Part shown: positions 8,042 to 16,504 of the stretch, piece by piece
How positions within the stretch are numbered: the stretch's first letter is position 1
Layout of the letters: every line of letters starts with the position of its first letter
Assembly (NCBI GenBank): GCA_022563855.1
Contig: JADFMN010000005.1
Location: 62,001-126,000, forward strand
Origin: Armatimonadota bacterium
Lineage (GTDB): Bacteria; Armatimonadota; Fimbriimonadia; Fimbriimonadales; Fimbriimonadaceae
DNA length: 64,000 nt
Direction of reading: 5' to 3'
Position numbers and translations under genes: made by a program
The notes under the pieces: model-generated
What the model was told of the DNA's origin: nothing
Seen by the model: the letters and a program-made list of their open reading frames with translations, nothing else
Database searches by the model: none

Positions 8042-9913
8042 ATGGACAGCACAATGGTTATTGCCGCGCTTTTGAGTGTTCACCTCGCCGCCGGATTCGC
8101 AAACGGGGAGCAGGCCGCGCGCGGCCAAGGGCGTTTTCAGGGCGAGCCGCCCCGCCTTGAGACCTACGGCGACCCGTACATGAGCCCGCCGCTCTTTGCC
8201 ACGTCCCCCGGAATGATGTTCACCATCAACGGCTTCATCAGCCAGCAGGTGAACGTGGACCAGTTCGGAAACAACATCTTGGGCGACGCGGCCAACGAGC
8301 CGTCCATCGGCATCAGTCCGGCGAATCCGGACGCCATCGTAATCGGCTGGCGGCAGTTCGACAACGTCGCTTCAAACTTCCGTCAGGCAGGTTGGGGCTA
8401 CAGCCACAACGCCGGTGCGACCTGGACGTTCCCGGGCGTTTTGGATCCAGGCGTGTTTCACAGCGACCCAGTGCTGGATTCCGACACCGAAGGCAACATC
8501 TACTACAACAGCCTGTTCGTCGTCGGCAACGACTGGCACTGCGACACTTATATCTCCCCCGACGGGGGTGTGACCTGGACCGGCCCGCACTTCAGTTTCG
8601 GTGGAGACAAAGCTTGGTTCACGGTCGACAAGACGGGGAGCGTCGGACACGGCCGCTTGTATGCCGCTTGGAGCACCGCTGGCAACAACTTCTTTCCCAA
8701 TCAGTTCTCGCGCTCGATCGACGGGGGATTCAACTGGATGGACCCGATGGAGATTCAGCCGCGTCGACAGGTGTGGGGGACGTTGACGGTAGACCCGGCC
8801 GGCGACCTTTACGTCTCCGGCCAGCGGAGTAGCACCATCTACGTTTCGAAGTCGACAGACGCAAAGTTCGGGGCGGCGACGCCGAGTTTCGATTTCACGG
8901 TCACCGTGCCCCTTGGGGGGTCTTTCGCGTCCCACGGCGGCCCCAACCCCGGCGGGCTGTTGGGCCAAGTGTGGGTAGCGGCCGACAACTCGAACGGCCC
9001 GACGAGCGGCAACGTTTACCTGCTCTCGTCTATCAATCCGCCTGGGGGCGACCCGCTGGACGTTTTCTTCGCTCGTAGCGAAGACGGAGGGCTGAGCTGG
9101 AGCGCGCCGGTTCGCGTCAACGACGATCCCGTCGGCACGAACGCATGGCAGTGGTTCGGCACGATGTCGGTGGCGCCGAACGGACGCATCGACGCCATCT
9201 GGAACGATACGCGCAACAGCGGACTGAGCAATATCTCCGAAACCTTCTACTCCTACTCTCTCGACGGCGGGCGAACGTGGTCGAAGAACGTAGCGATGAC
9301 GCCTGCTTGGAACAGTCATATCGGATGGCCGAACCAGAACAAGATCGGCGACTATTACGACATGGTTTCGGACGACACCGGGTCCGGGTTGGCGTACTCC
9401 GCGACGTTCAACGGCGAGCAGGACGTCTACTACATGCGGATCGAGCCGGAGCCGCCGATCATGCCCGAGTCCTTTTGGCTGCTGCGCGGTCGGCTCCTGT
9501 CGGGCGGCCTGCCGGACCTGTTCGATAGCGACGACAACTCCATCGTCGTTCGGCCGTGGATTACGCTTTCGAATACTGAAGCGCCCGTGCAGATCATCCT
9601 TGATGGGACGGCCACGACCGATACGCCGGCCGAACTCGGCTTCCTGGTCGAGAGCCGTGTTTCGATTTCAAACCTCACCCAGAGAATCGAGCTGTTCAAT
9701 CACGTTGCGGGAGCCTGGGAAGAGGTGGACTTTCGTGTCGCGGCGACCGACGACTCGATCGTTCACGTGCTGATCTCCGACAACCCGGGGCGTTTCATCA
9801 CTCCGAATGCTCTGCAGATGATGGCGAAGATAAGTTTCAAGGCGGCGGGCCCGAATGTGAGCTTTCCGTGGACGGCGTCAATCGACCGGGCGAACTGGAC
9901 GATCCAGCCGTGA
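8042..9913 (+). CDS. Secreted sialidase-like Asp-box protein
   Basis: 623 residues beginning with a signal peptide (VIAALLSVHLAAGFANG). The body is a beta-propeller of the exo-sialidase/BNR class with five Asp-boxes: SHNAGATW, SPDGGVTW, SIDGGFNW, SEDGGLSW and SLDGGRTW. A separate C-terminal beta domain starts at about residue 475. Asp-boxes mark the fold, not sialidase chemistry; the Arg triad was not identified, so the substrate is unknown. It is exported, without a PEP-CTERM tail. It lies between two putative metG-tail copies (7898 and 11880). Confidence 0.8.
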   Translation: MDSTMVIAALLSVHLAAGFANGEQAARGQGRFQGEPPRLETYGDPYMSPPLFATSPGMMFTINGFISQQVNVDQFGNNILGDAANEPSIGISPANPDAIVIGWRQFDNVASNFRQAGWGYSHNAGATWTFPGVLDPGVFHSDPVLDSDTEGNIYYNSLFVVGNDWHCDTYISPDGGVTWTGPHFSFGGDKAWFTVDKTGSVGHGRLYAAWSTAGNNFFPNQFSRSIDGGFNWMDPMEIQPRRQVWGTLTVDPAGDLYVSGQRSSTIYVSKSTDAKFGAATPSFDFTVTVPLGGSFASHGGPNPGGLLGQVWVAADNSNGPTSGNVYLLSSINPPGGDPLDVFFARSEDGGLSWSAPVRVNDDPVGTNAWQWFGTMSVAPNGRIDAIWNDTRNSGLSNISETFYSYSLDGGRTWSKNVAMTPAWNSHIGWPNQNKIGDYYDMVSDDTGSGLAYSATFNGEQDVYYMRIEPEPPIMPESFWLLRGRLLSGGLPDLFDSDDNSIVVRPWITLSNTEAPVQIILDGTATTDTPAELGFLVESRVSISNLTQRIELFNHVAGAWEEVDFRVAATDDSIVHVLISDNPGRFITPNALQMMAKISFKAAGPNVSFPWTASIDRANWTIQP

Positions 9914-10247
9914 CGGAGCCGGGCTTTTGTTGTTCGAGAAGCAGGTGTTTGCTGGGGACGCGAACATAGTAACGTCACATCGGTTCCTGGGCCCGTCATC
10001 CTGAGCTCCGTCGAAGGACGACCGTTGCGCACGTGTGCCACGGTCATGCCCGAAGGGGCTGTCTGTGCGAATCCCTCCCCAGACCCGAGGGGTGATTGCG
10101 AGCTGCAGACTGTGGTGGTCGGGGGAGGTTAGGAGGGGGTCGTGTATTGCACCATGTGATGTAGCCGCACGCTTCAGCTTGCGCCGCGCGTCATAGGGTC
10201 CACGATTCCGGCGTATACTTACAATGATCGCCGGGAAAAGCTCACCG
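9914..10247. other. Gene-free stretch with a dispersed repeat
   Basis: No coding region is supported. 9989-10021 contains GTCATCCTGAGC...GTCGAAGGA, a repeat type found between genes in many bacteria. A G-rich tract lies at 10110-10140. TATACT at 10214-10219 may be a -10 box for the next gene. Confidence 0.45.
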
Positions 10248-10787
10248 ATGAATAGCCGTATGCAAAGACGAAGAAGGCTGAAGTACATCTGCATCGTCGT
10301 AGCAGTCGGGATCGCCGCGATCGCGACAATCGGACTGAACGACAGGCGGCCCCAAGAGGAGAAGCTGCTGCATAAAGCAATAATGATGGCTGCATTCAGT
10401 GAGGAGAGGAATGCAGTGTTCATCAAGTTTAGCGATGGGGAACCAAGCATCGTCGTGATTCCGCGAGAGAGTCGGCGTGCCCGTCGTCATGGATACATGA
10501 CAACTGCCTCATCAAAGCCAGGGATAATTCATCGAATCCGAATCTCAAAGCCTGCGATGTCAGCTAAATTGAAGTCAGAGTTGTCGCAAAGAACTACGAG
10601 GCCCATAGAGTCAGCTATCGCAGCTCTTGAGCAGGGCTACGAAGTCAGGGTCTGGTCGTTTCGGGCCCCTTATGAGGTATTCATTAGTCTCGACGTTGTG
10701 CTTCCACCGGGAACGATGGTAATCCTCGGAGGTAGTGATATGATCGTTTTCGCTGGAAAGGAGTTCAGAGCCGTCGGCGGTCGCTAA
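10248..10787 (+). CDS. Hypothetical membrane-anchored protein
   Basis: 179 residues: an Arg-rich N-terminus, one transmembrane segment at about 13-31 (YICIVVAVGIAAIATIGL), then a basic extracytoplasmic domain with a hydrophobic C-terminal half. No family is recognised. An in-frame ATG at 10224 is possible, but it sits only 5 nt after a TATACT -10 candidate, so 10248 is preferred. Codon use is less GC-biased than in the neighbours, and the gene lies among lipoproteins bracketed by metG-tail copies, so recent acquisition is plausible. Confidence 0.5.
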   Translation: MNSRMQRRRRLKYICIVVAVGIAAIATIGLNDRRPQEEKLLHKAIMMAAFSEERNAVFIKFSDGEPSIVVIPRESRRARRHGYMTTASSKPGIIHRIRISKPAMSAKLKSELSQRTTRPIESAIAALEQGYEVRVWSFRAPYEVFISLDVVLPPGTMVILGGSDMIVFAGKEFRAVGGR

Positions 10788-10886
10788 GGTCACCGCACGA
10801 ATCAGCATTCCCTCGCACCTCGCACCTCGCCGTTGCCCTCTCCGAAGCGATCTCATTGTAAAGGTATCATCAATCCTATAGCCCTC

Positions 10887-11306
10887 ATGAAACGGTGCTG
10901 TCTTCTGTACTGCTTACTTGTGGCGTCCTTCCTTCTAGCATGTTCTCCGGACAATAACTCACTGTCCCCATTGGCCACGGAGGTTGTTTCTGTGCCGATC
11001 CTTAATATGGCAGGATTCGAATGGCATTCCGTCGGCGAAACGAATCGCTACGGCGAAGTGTGGGGATATGAGGGAGGCGCCTGCGACATACCGCTATCGA
11101 TGGATGGCACAGTCGAGGAGCTTCAACGGACGCTGACTCCAGAGGACGGCTGGATTCTGGAGGAAGTAGACGAACGTCTCGTTACGCTTAGGAAACACCT
11201 GGGCGATGAAAACGTCCTCATCTACGTCTCTCCTGGTCGCACGGATACCGATTCTCAGACTATCAGTACTAACGTGACTGTTCAAAGTGGCGTTTGGAGA
11301 GAGTAG
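10887..11306 (+). CDS. Hypothetical small lipoprotein
   Basis: 139 residues. The N-terminus is a lipoprotein signal (KRCCLLYCLLVASFLLAC) with lipobox LLAC and Cys at about 19. The mature part is acidic, with no recognised domain. The frame is open upstream to 10833, but the ATG at 10887 gives the lipoprotein signal. Base composition is lower in GC than the surrounding housekeeping genes. Confidence 0.6.
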   Translation: MKRCCLLYCLLVASFLLACSPDNNSLSPLATEVVSVPILNMAGFEWHSVGETNRYGEVWGYEGGACDIPLSMDGTVEELQRTLTPEDGWILEEVDERLVTLRKHLGDENVLIYVSPGRTDTDSQTISTNVTVQSGVWRE

Positions 11307-11464
11307 CATTCACCTTTAAGCGAGTCTCCGACCCCCGAACTTGGCCTAGGCCCTCGACCGCGCATCAAGAAAAGCCCGACACAGCACGTGGACCGCCCGT
11401 GCCGCCCTGCCTCGGGATGGGGCGGCACAGTCATTCCGTCCTTCACTGCCCGCGTCCCGAGGCT

Positions 11465-11677
11465 TCATCGCGGTCGAGTCGTGCAAAGCCTCAGGACGTA
11501 GCCAGTGGTAGGTGAAAGCAATCCCTTAGCCCGTCCTGAGGTATGAATGCTGGCGAGCGTCTTCTCCACCCAGGCGCTCTGCTCCTCGTTCAGTTCGGCG
11601 GAGTAGGTGTAGCGGGGCGGGTCTTGCGCGACCGGTGAGGCGGCGATCAGTGACAGGAGACAAAGCGAGACAATCAT
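11465..11677 (-). pseudogene. 5' remnant of a secreted protein, possibly GH3
   Basis: A 70-codon frame starts with a good signal peptide (MIVSLCLLSLIAASPVAQ). It continues AELNEEQSAWVEKTLASI, which resembles the start of secreted family 3 glycoside hydrolases (consensus W-V-x-x-T-L-x-x-M-T-L-E-E-K). The resemblance ends at about residue 45, followed by unrelated sequence and a stop. It is probably the broken end of a gene lost by deletion or insertion. The GH3 link is weak. Confidence 0.35.
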
Positions 11678-11827
11678 GGTCGGCTGTTAGGAGACTTGGC
11701 GTTGCTCGGGCGCCCGGGGGTTCGGCTCTTATAGGTCGTATTAGTCGTATATGCCCGATCTGATCTGAGGCACCCCGAACCTCGCCCCTCGACCCAGGAA
11801 CAACGAACGGCGCGGCAGCCCGTGAGT

Positions 11828-11880
11828 CGACTGCAAACTGCCCACTGCCCACTGCCAACTGCCAACTGCCAACTGCCAAC
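11828..11880. repeat. AACTGCC heptamer tract
   Basis: Near-perfect heptamers (AACTGCC/CACTGCC) run up to the stop codon of metG-tail copy A at 11880. Similar tracts occur at 6386-6410, 55253-55281 and 55722-55745. 11307-11464 and 11678-11827 hold no gene I can support; the latter includes GTCGTATTAGTCGTAT and CCCCGAACC-type short repeats. Confidence 0.7.
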
Positions 11881-11921
11881 TAGTGAACGCTCGTGCCTTC
11901 CGGCGCTTCGTGCTCCGGCTC
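11880..11921 (-). other. metG 3'-end copy A
   Basis: Read on the minus strand, this encodes EPEHEAPEGTSVH plus TAG, identical in protein to the end of intact metG at 16505-16546. Five bases differ, all at third codon positions. No other part of metG is attached. It lies 121 bp before napA, in the same orientation as metG. Confidence 0.85.
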
Positions 11922-12042
11922 CGGGAAGATCGGTCGACAGCCGATGACGGCTCCCCAAATGGAACGGGCTATCGGCCGCAGAGGCATCGAAAGCGCAGGC
12001 TCGCATTTCAGTGTTGGAAGGTAGACTCAATCAGGTCGCATC

Positions 12043-14331
12043 GTGATGACAAGTGAGGACGATTCCCGAAGCGAGAACGGATGGACTCGTCGCGAGTTTG
12101 CTCAGATACTCGCTGGGCTGGGAGTAGCGACCGGGACCGCATTTGGCGGATGGGGAATCCTGGAACTCGTCCGGCCAAAAGGTAGAGCGACGTCCTGGCG
12201 AAAGTCCGTCTGCAGGTTTTGCGGAGTTGGCTGCGGCGTACGCCTTGGATTGAACAACGGTGCAATCACGGAGGTGCGCGGGGATGAGGAAGCGCACAAC
12301 AAGGGTGTCATCTGCATAAAGGGCGCCATGCTCGGGGCGCTACCGAGCCTTACCGGCCGGGCTCTAAAGCCGAAGATTCGCAGAGCCGGGAAACTCGTGG
12401 AAGCGACCTGGGAGGAGGCGATGTCGCTCGTCGCAGATCGGTTTTCCGACAGCATACGGGAGTTCGGTCCAGACTCGGTCGCATTCTACGGTTCCGGTCA
12501 ACTCTACACCGAGGAGACCTACACGGCGAACAAGCTGTTCAAGGCAGGGATCGGCACAAACAACGTTGACGGCAATCCGCGGCTTTGCATGGCGTCGGCG
12601 GCAGTCGGGTACGTTCAAACATTCGGAAAGGATGAGCCTCCAGGGGCGTTGGAGGACATTGACCACGCGCACTGCTTCTTTATCATCGGCGCTAATCCGT
12701 ATGAGTGCCACCCGTCCATTTTCGAGCGCATTATGCAGCGCAAGCGCTCGCATCCGGACACAGTTCTCATATGTGTCGATCCACGGAGAACTTCTACCGC
12801 GGACCGATGTGATCTGCACCTGCCGCTGAATCCTGGAACAGACCTCTTGCTGCTGAACGCAATGATGCATGTTATCCTTGAGGATCGGCTGTACGACCGC
12901 GACTTCATTGATGAGCACGTTCGGTTTAGCGACGGAGAGGACACGGTTGACTTTCAAGCGCTCGAGAACTTTCTGCGGGACTACAGGCCTGAAGATATCA
13001 GTGCGCGAGTCGGCTTGTCGGCAGAGGTCATCAGGCGAACGGCCCACCTGTTCGCCCGATCGAAGGGAACGGTCTCGCTCTGGACGATGGGCATCAATCA
13101 GCGGGTTCAGGGAGTCCACCTGAATAACACGATCAATTCGCTCCACCTTGTTACAGGACAGATCTGCCGCCCGGGGGCGACTCCCTTATCGCTCACGGGG
13201 CAGGCGAATGCGTGCGGAGGCGTTAGAGATACCGGTGGTTTGGCGCACCTGCTGCCTGCCGGGAGGATCGTTGCAAACGAAAAGCACCGGCATGAGGTCG
13301 AAGAGTTGTGGGGAGTGCCCCGCGGAACGATCTCGCCGACGCCGGGCCTCGACGCTGTAAACCTCTTCCGGGCCATGGAGGACGGTCGGGTGCGCGCGAC
13401 CCTCGTTATGTGCACCAATCCCGCCCAATCGCTCCCCGCTGCGGGCCGCTACAGAAAGGCGATGGAGCGGTGCTTCTTGGTCGTAGCGGAAGCGTTCGAG
13501 GACTCGGAGACAGCTCGCTTTGCCGACGTTCTTCTTCCGGCTGCTCTTTGGGTGGAAAAGGAGGGCGTGTTTGGGCAAACGGACCGTCGTTATCAGCTCG
13601 TGGAAAAAGTGCTCGATCCTCCGGGCGAAGCGCGGTCTGACCTGGAGATCCTGGTTGACTTAGCGATCCGGCTTCGTCACGGGGACCTGATCAAGGCAAG
13701 GACTCCGGAGTCCGTTTGGGACGAATGGCGGAAGTTCTCCGAGACGAGCGCGTACAACTTCAAGGGAATCACATATGATCGGTTGCAGAAGAATCGTGGC
13801 CTCCAGTGGCCTTGTCCGAACGAATCTCATCCGGGAACTGTGCGACGCTACTTGGGAGGCGATGATCCGCTGGTAAGCAGCGGAAAGAAGATCGAGTTCT
13901 ACGGCCATCCCGACGGACGGGCGGTAGTTTACTTGCGGCGATATTTGGAATCTCCGGAGCAGGTCAGCGACGAGTTTCCGTTCATACTAACGACAGGGCG
14001 CGTTCTCGAGCAGTGGCATACGGCCACCATTACCGGCCGCATTCCCGAACTTCAGAACGCCGCCGGTCCTGCTCGCTTCGAGTTCAACGACCAGGATGCT
14101 CAACGTATGGATATTCAGGATGGCACTCGGCTCGAGGTCACGAGCCGGTACGGAACCGTGGCAGGGGCCGCCGTAGTGACCGGTCGCCCTCGAAAGGGAA
14201 CTATTTTCGCCGCGTTCTATGACACCAAGCTGCTGGTGAACATCGCCGTGGCGGATAACTACGACGCCGTTTCCAAGCAGCCTGAGTACAAGATCACCGC
14301 AGTGTCAGTGCGGAAGATGGGAGGTCAATAG
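12043..14331 (+). CDS. napA: Periplasmic nitrate reductase catalytic subunit
   Basis: Mo-bis-MGD oxidoreductase that reduces nitrate to nitrite in the periplasm. It has a Tat signal (TRREF at 15-19 and a hydrophobic stretch), a [4Fe-4S] motif C57-x2-C60-x3-C64...C91, and the Nap-type Mo ligand Cys182 in GNPRLCMASAA. Further Nap signatures are PLSLTGQANACGG, WVEKEGVFGQTDRR and LEQWHTATITGRIPEL. These exclude respiratory formate dehydrogenase. The GTG start at 12043 is followed by an in-frame ATG at 12046. napC starts 3 nt after the stop. No napB, napD, napG or napH is adjacent, so electrons may pass directly from NapC. The operon sits between two metG-tail copies. Confidence 0.88.
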   Translation: MMTSEDDSRSENGWTRREFAQILAGLGVATGTAFGGWGILELVRPKGRATSWRKSVCRFCGVGCGVRLGLNNGAITEVRGDEEAHNKGVICIKGAMLGALPSLTGRALKPKIRRAGKLVEATWEEAMSLVADRFSDSIREFGPDSVAFYGSGQLYTEETYTANKLFKAGIGTNNVDGNPRLCMASAAVGYVQTFGKDEPPGALEDIDHAHCFFIIGANPYECHPSIFERIMQRKRSHPDTVLICVDPRRTSTADRCDLHLPLNPGTDLLLLNAMMHVILEDRLYDRDFIDEHVRFSDGEDTVDFQALENFLRDYRPEDISARVGLSAEVIRRTAHLFARSKGTVSLWTMGINQRVQGVHLNNTINSLHLVTGQICRPGATPLSLTGQANACGGVRDTGGLAHLLPAGRIVANEKHRHEVEELWGVPRGTISPTPGLDAVNLFRAMEDGRVRATLVMCTNPAQSLPAAGRYRKAMERCFLVVAEAFEDSETARFADVLLPAALWVEKEGVFGQTDRRYQLVEKVLDPPGEARSDLEILVDLAIRLRHGDLIKARTPESVWDEWRKFSETSAYNFKGITYDRLQKNRGLQWPCPNESHPGTVRRYLGGDDPLVSSGKKIEFYGHPDGRAVVYLRRYLESPEQVSDEFPFILTTGRVLEQWHTATITGRIPELQNAAGPARFEFNDQDAQRMDIQDGTRLEVTSRYGTVAGAAVVTGRPRKGTIFAAFYDTKLLVNIAVADNYDAVSKQPEYKITAVSVRKMGGQ

Positions 14332-14334
14332 GCT

Positions 14335-15027
14335 ATGGACTGGCTTCTCGATTTGCCCACGCTCGTGAAAGTCCTGGGAGTCACGATTTGCGTCATTGGA
14401 ATCGCTCTGTGTTATAGGCTAATAAGAGTGAGACGTGATTCTCTCTCTCGCGACAAGATGGTGAACTTGCGCATAGCGAGGATTTCGGGGCTGACGTTCA
14501 ACAAGATGTTGGCTTTCCTAACGCTCATTGTATTTTCTGGCTTGTCCGTGTCGATCGCCAACTATCACGTAGTCAGCGGAGTCAAGGAGGTGCGTTCTTG
14601 CAACTCGTGCCACGTAATGCGTCCAATGGTAAACGATATGTTTGACCCGTCGAGCCAAACGCTCGCCGCACGCCACTTCTCGAACAAGTGGATCCCACGG
14701 CAACAGTGCTATACGTGCCACACCGACTACGGACTCTCCGGGAATCTCAAGGCGAAGATGGACGGATACAGACACCTGGCTCGTTACACGACGGGCACAT
14801 TCACAGAGCCGATCGCATCACCGTCTGCTTATAACAACGACAACTGCATGCAATGTCATTCCGGTACGCGAAAGTTCGAGGTGGTCTCCAACCACATTGC
14901 AATTCGCAAGCCGCTTTCGGATAGTTCGGTCAGTTGTCTCAACTGCCACGGAAGCGCGCATCCTACGCGCGCTCAGCGCACACCGGGGCATCCCGACTAC
15001 AGCGACCTGATGAAACGGAGGGACTGA
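14335..15027 (+). CDS. napC: NapC/NirT-type tetrahaem cytochrome c
   Basis: 230 residues. The N-terminus is hydrophobic (about 8-29), with a membrane anchor at 57-75. The periplasmic domain carries four CxxCH haem sites: CNSCH (89-93), CYTCH, CMQCH and CLNCH. NapC/NrfH proteins oxidise quinol and pass electrons to periplasmic reductases, here most simply NapA. The extra upstream helix is longer than in classical NapC. It overlaps the next small gene by one base (TGATG), so translation is coupled. Confidence 0.85.
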   Translation: MDWLLDLPTLVKVLGVTICVIGIALCYRLIRVRRDSLSRDKMVNLRIARISGLTFNKMLAFLTLIVFSGLSVSIANYHVVSGVKEVRSCNSCHVMRPMVNDMFDPSSQTLAARHFSNKWIPRQQCYTCHTDYGLSGNLKAKMDGYRHLARYTTGTFTEPIASPSAYNNDNCMQCHSGTRKFEVVSNHIAIRKPLSDSSVSCLNCHGSAHPTRAQRTPGHPDYSDLMKRRD

Positions 15028-15212
15028 TGGGGATAAGAGTTGAAGCGTGGGCGGCGATCATTGCCTTCACCACGACGGCCGCCTTCATCGTCTGGCCTAA
15101 CCCGTACCTAATGGCGCTCTTCGTTTTTTTCGCCCAGCCTCTCTTTGCGATTGTAGCATTCCTTTACTTGCGTCGCGTGTTCAAAGAGTTGCGCGAGAAG
15201 GACGTCCTTTGA
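15027..15212 (+). CDS. Small membrane protein of the nap operon
   Basis: 61 residues starting at an ATG that shares one base with the napC stop. Two hydrophobic segments (about 6-22 and 27-48) are followed by a charged tail (RRVFKELREKDVL). It may help anchor or assemble the complex, in the position of NapE-like small proteins, but homology to NapE is not evident. Confidence 0.6.
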   Translation: MGIRVEAWAAIIAFTTTAAFIVWPNPYLMALFVFFAQPLFAIVAFLYLRRVFKELREKDVL

Positions 15213-15281
15213 CACCGTTAAAAGCGGGACCAAGCTCACCGCGATCTTGCGAAAGCTCCGCCCTTGCACGTCGCCTGGCGA

Positions 15282-15332
15282 CTAATGAACGCTCGTGCCT
15301 TCCAAGGCTTCGTGCTCCGGCTCGATCAGGAT
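15282..15332 (-). other. metG 3'-end copy B
   Basis: On the minus strand this encodes ILIEPEHEALEGTSVH plus TAG, against ILLEPEHEAPEGTSVH in metG. In the last 13 codons six changes are synonymous and one (Pro to Leu) is not. It lies between the nap operon and the TolB-like gene. The rest of 15213-15389 shows nothing else recognisable. Confidence 0.85.
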
Positions 15333-15389
15333 CGACAGTTTCGACTGCCGCGATCCTTTTTTCTGATCGGTATCTCCACGATTGTCGCT

Positions 15390-16478
15390 TCAGTTACCGA
15401 CCGAGATCCAAGAGGGGGCGCCAGCCGAGAGTCCGTGACTCGTTAGCTGTTTTACGTCCGAGCCGTCTGCATTCATGACGTAGATCTCAGACCCTCCTTC
15501 TGGCCCGCCCTGGGCGAAAAGAATCTTCTCTTTGTCTGGCGATAGCGACACCGCGAAGACGGAATTGTTGAACGTCGCAATGACCGTCGTCCTCTGAGTT
15601 GCGATGTCAAAGGAATTGATGCTGCCTCGCCCGTTCACGCTTGAGGACAGGAGGAGCTGCAGGCTCTCATCCGTCCAGTCTGCGAATCCATTGCTCTTTG
15701 CAGCAGTTGTCAATCTGGCTTTGTCAGCACCAAGCTGATCCGTAACGTACACTTCGTAACCCTCTTCCGAATTTCTGACGAACGCCATCTGCATTCCGTC
15801 TTTGGACACGATCGGCCCGGTATAGAAATAGTCCGTGTCATCGAGACGCCTCTTGTCCGTGCCGTCCGCGTTCATAGTCCAGGTCCAACCCTTCCCACCC
15901 TTTACGCTACTAAACCACATTCTCTTTGAATCCGGGAACCACCGAATCGCGTCATCAGGACCACGCCAATCGGTCAGCCTTTTCTGCTCCCCTCCTGTTG
16001 GCGCAACGACATAAATTTCTCGGTTGCCATCTCTGAAACTTACAAACGCGATGTTCTTTCCGTCTGGAGACCATGAGTGATTAGAGTCCCATGCAGGATT
16101 GTTTGTGAGATTGACTACGTCCGATCCGTCTGTGTTCATAACGAAGACATCGGCACTCCCGTCGCGTTTCGAAACAAACGCGATCTTTCCGCTGGCAGAC
16201 GACCATCGAGGCATCGTGTCGTCGGCGGCGTTGTTTGTCAGGTTTCTCTGGTTCGCACCCGATTCATCCATCACATAGATCTCGTCATTGCCGTCAATCC
16301 AAGTTATGAATATGATGAGTTGCGTCGTGCTCACAGCGTCGTTTGCACGCACTTGACTCACCGATTCGACTGTGGATGCTCGCTTGCATCCACCCATAGT
16401 TGACGCAAGCGAAACGACTGCTACGACCAGCGCAACGACTCCCACCCAACGCTCCTTCTTGCCATGCTGCTCAATCAT
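15390..16478 (-). CDS. TolB-like beta-propeller lipoprotein
   Basis: 362 residues. A lipoprotein signal ends at lipobox MGGC (Cys31). The body is a PD40/TolB-type propeller with repeated units such as EIYVMDESGANQRNLTNN, SWSPDGKNIAFVS and EIYVMNADGSDVKQLT. TolB relatives work in envelope protein complexes, but this one lacks the TolB N-terminal domain, so only a binding role is inferred. It lies 26 bp downstream of metG on the same strand, between metG and tail copy B, so it is probably cargo inserted at the metG 3' end. Confidence 0.8.
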   Translation of the reverse strand: MIEQHGKKERWVGVVALVVAVVSLASTMGGCKRASTVESVSQVRANDAVSTTQLIIFITWIDGNDEIYVMDESGANQRNLTNNAADDTMPRWSSASGKIAFVSKRDGSADVFVMNTDGSDVVNLTNNPAWDSNHSWSPDGKNIAFVSFRDGNREIYVVAPTGGEQKRLTDWRGPDDAIRWFPDSKRMWFSSVKGGKGWTWTMNADGTDKRRLDDTDYFYTGPIVSKDGMQMAFVRNSEEGYEVYVTDQLGADKARLTTAAKSNGFADWTDESLQLLLSSSVNGRGSINSFDIATQRTTVIATFNNSVFAVSLSPDKEKILFAQGGPEGGSEIYVMNADGSDVKQLTSHGLSAGAPSWISVGN

Positions 16479-16504
16479 GGTGTCTTGTTCTACCGCGCGA
16501 TGGT

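Noticed and set aside
8372-9319. A 315-codon minus-strand frame inside the Asp-box gene
   Set aside because: Arg/Val-rich antisense shadow; the plus-strand frame has a signal peptide and five Asp-boxes.
12043-14331. Formate dehydrogenase alpha subunit
   Set aside because: The Mo-ligand context GNPRLCMASAA, the SLTGQ-x-ACG block and the QWHTATITGR-x-PEL block are Nap-type, and the partner is a NapC-type cytochrome.
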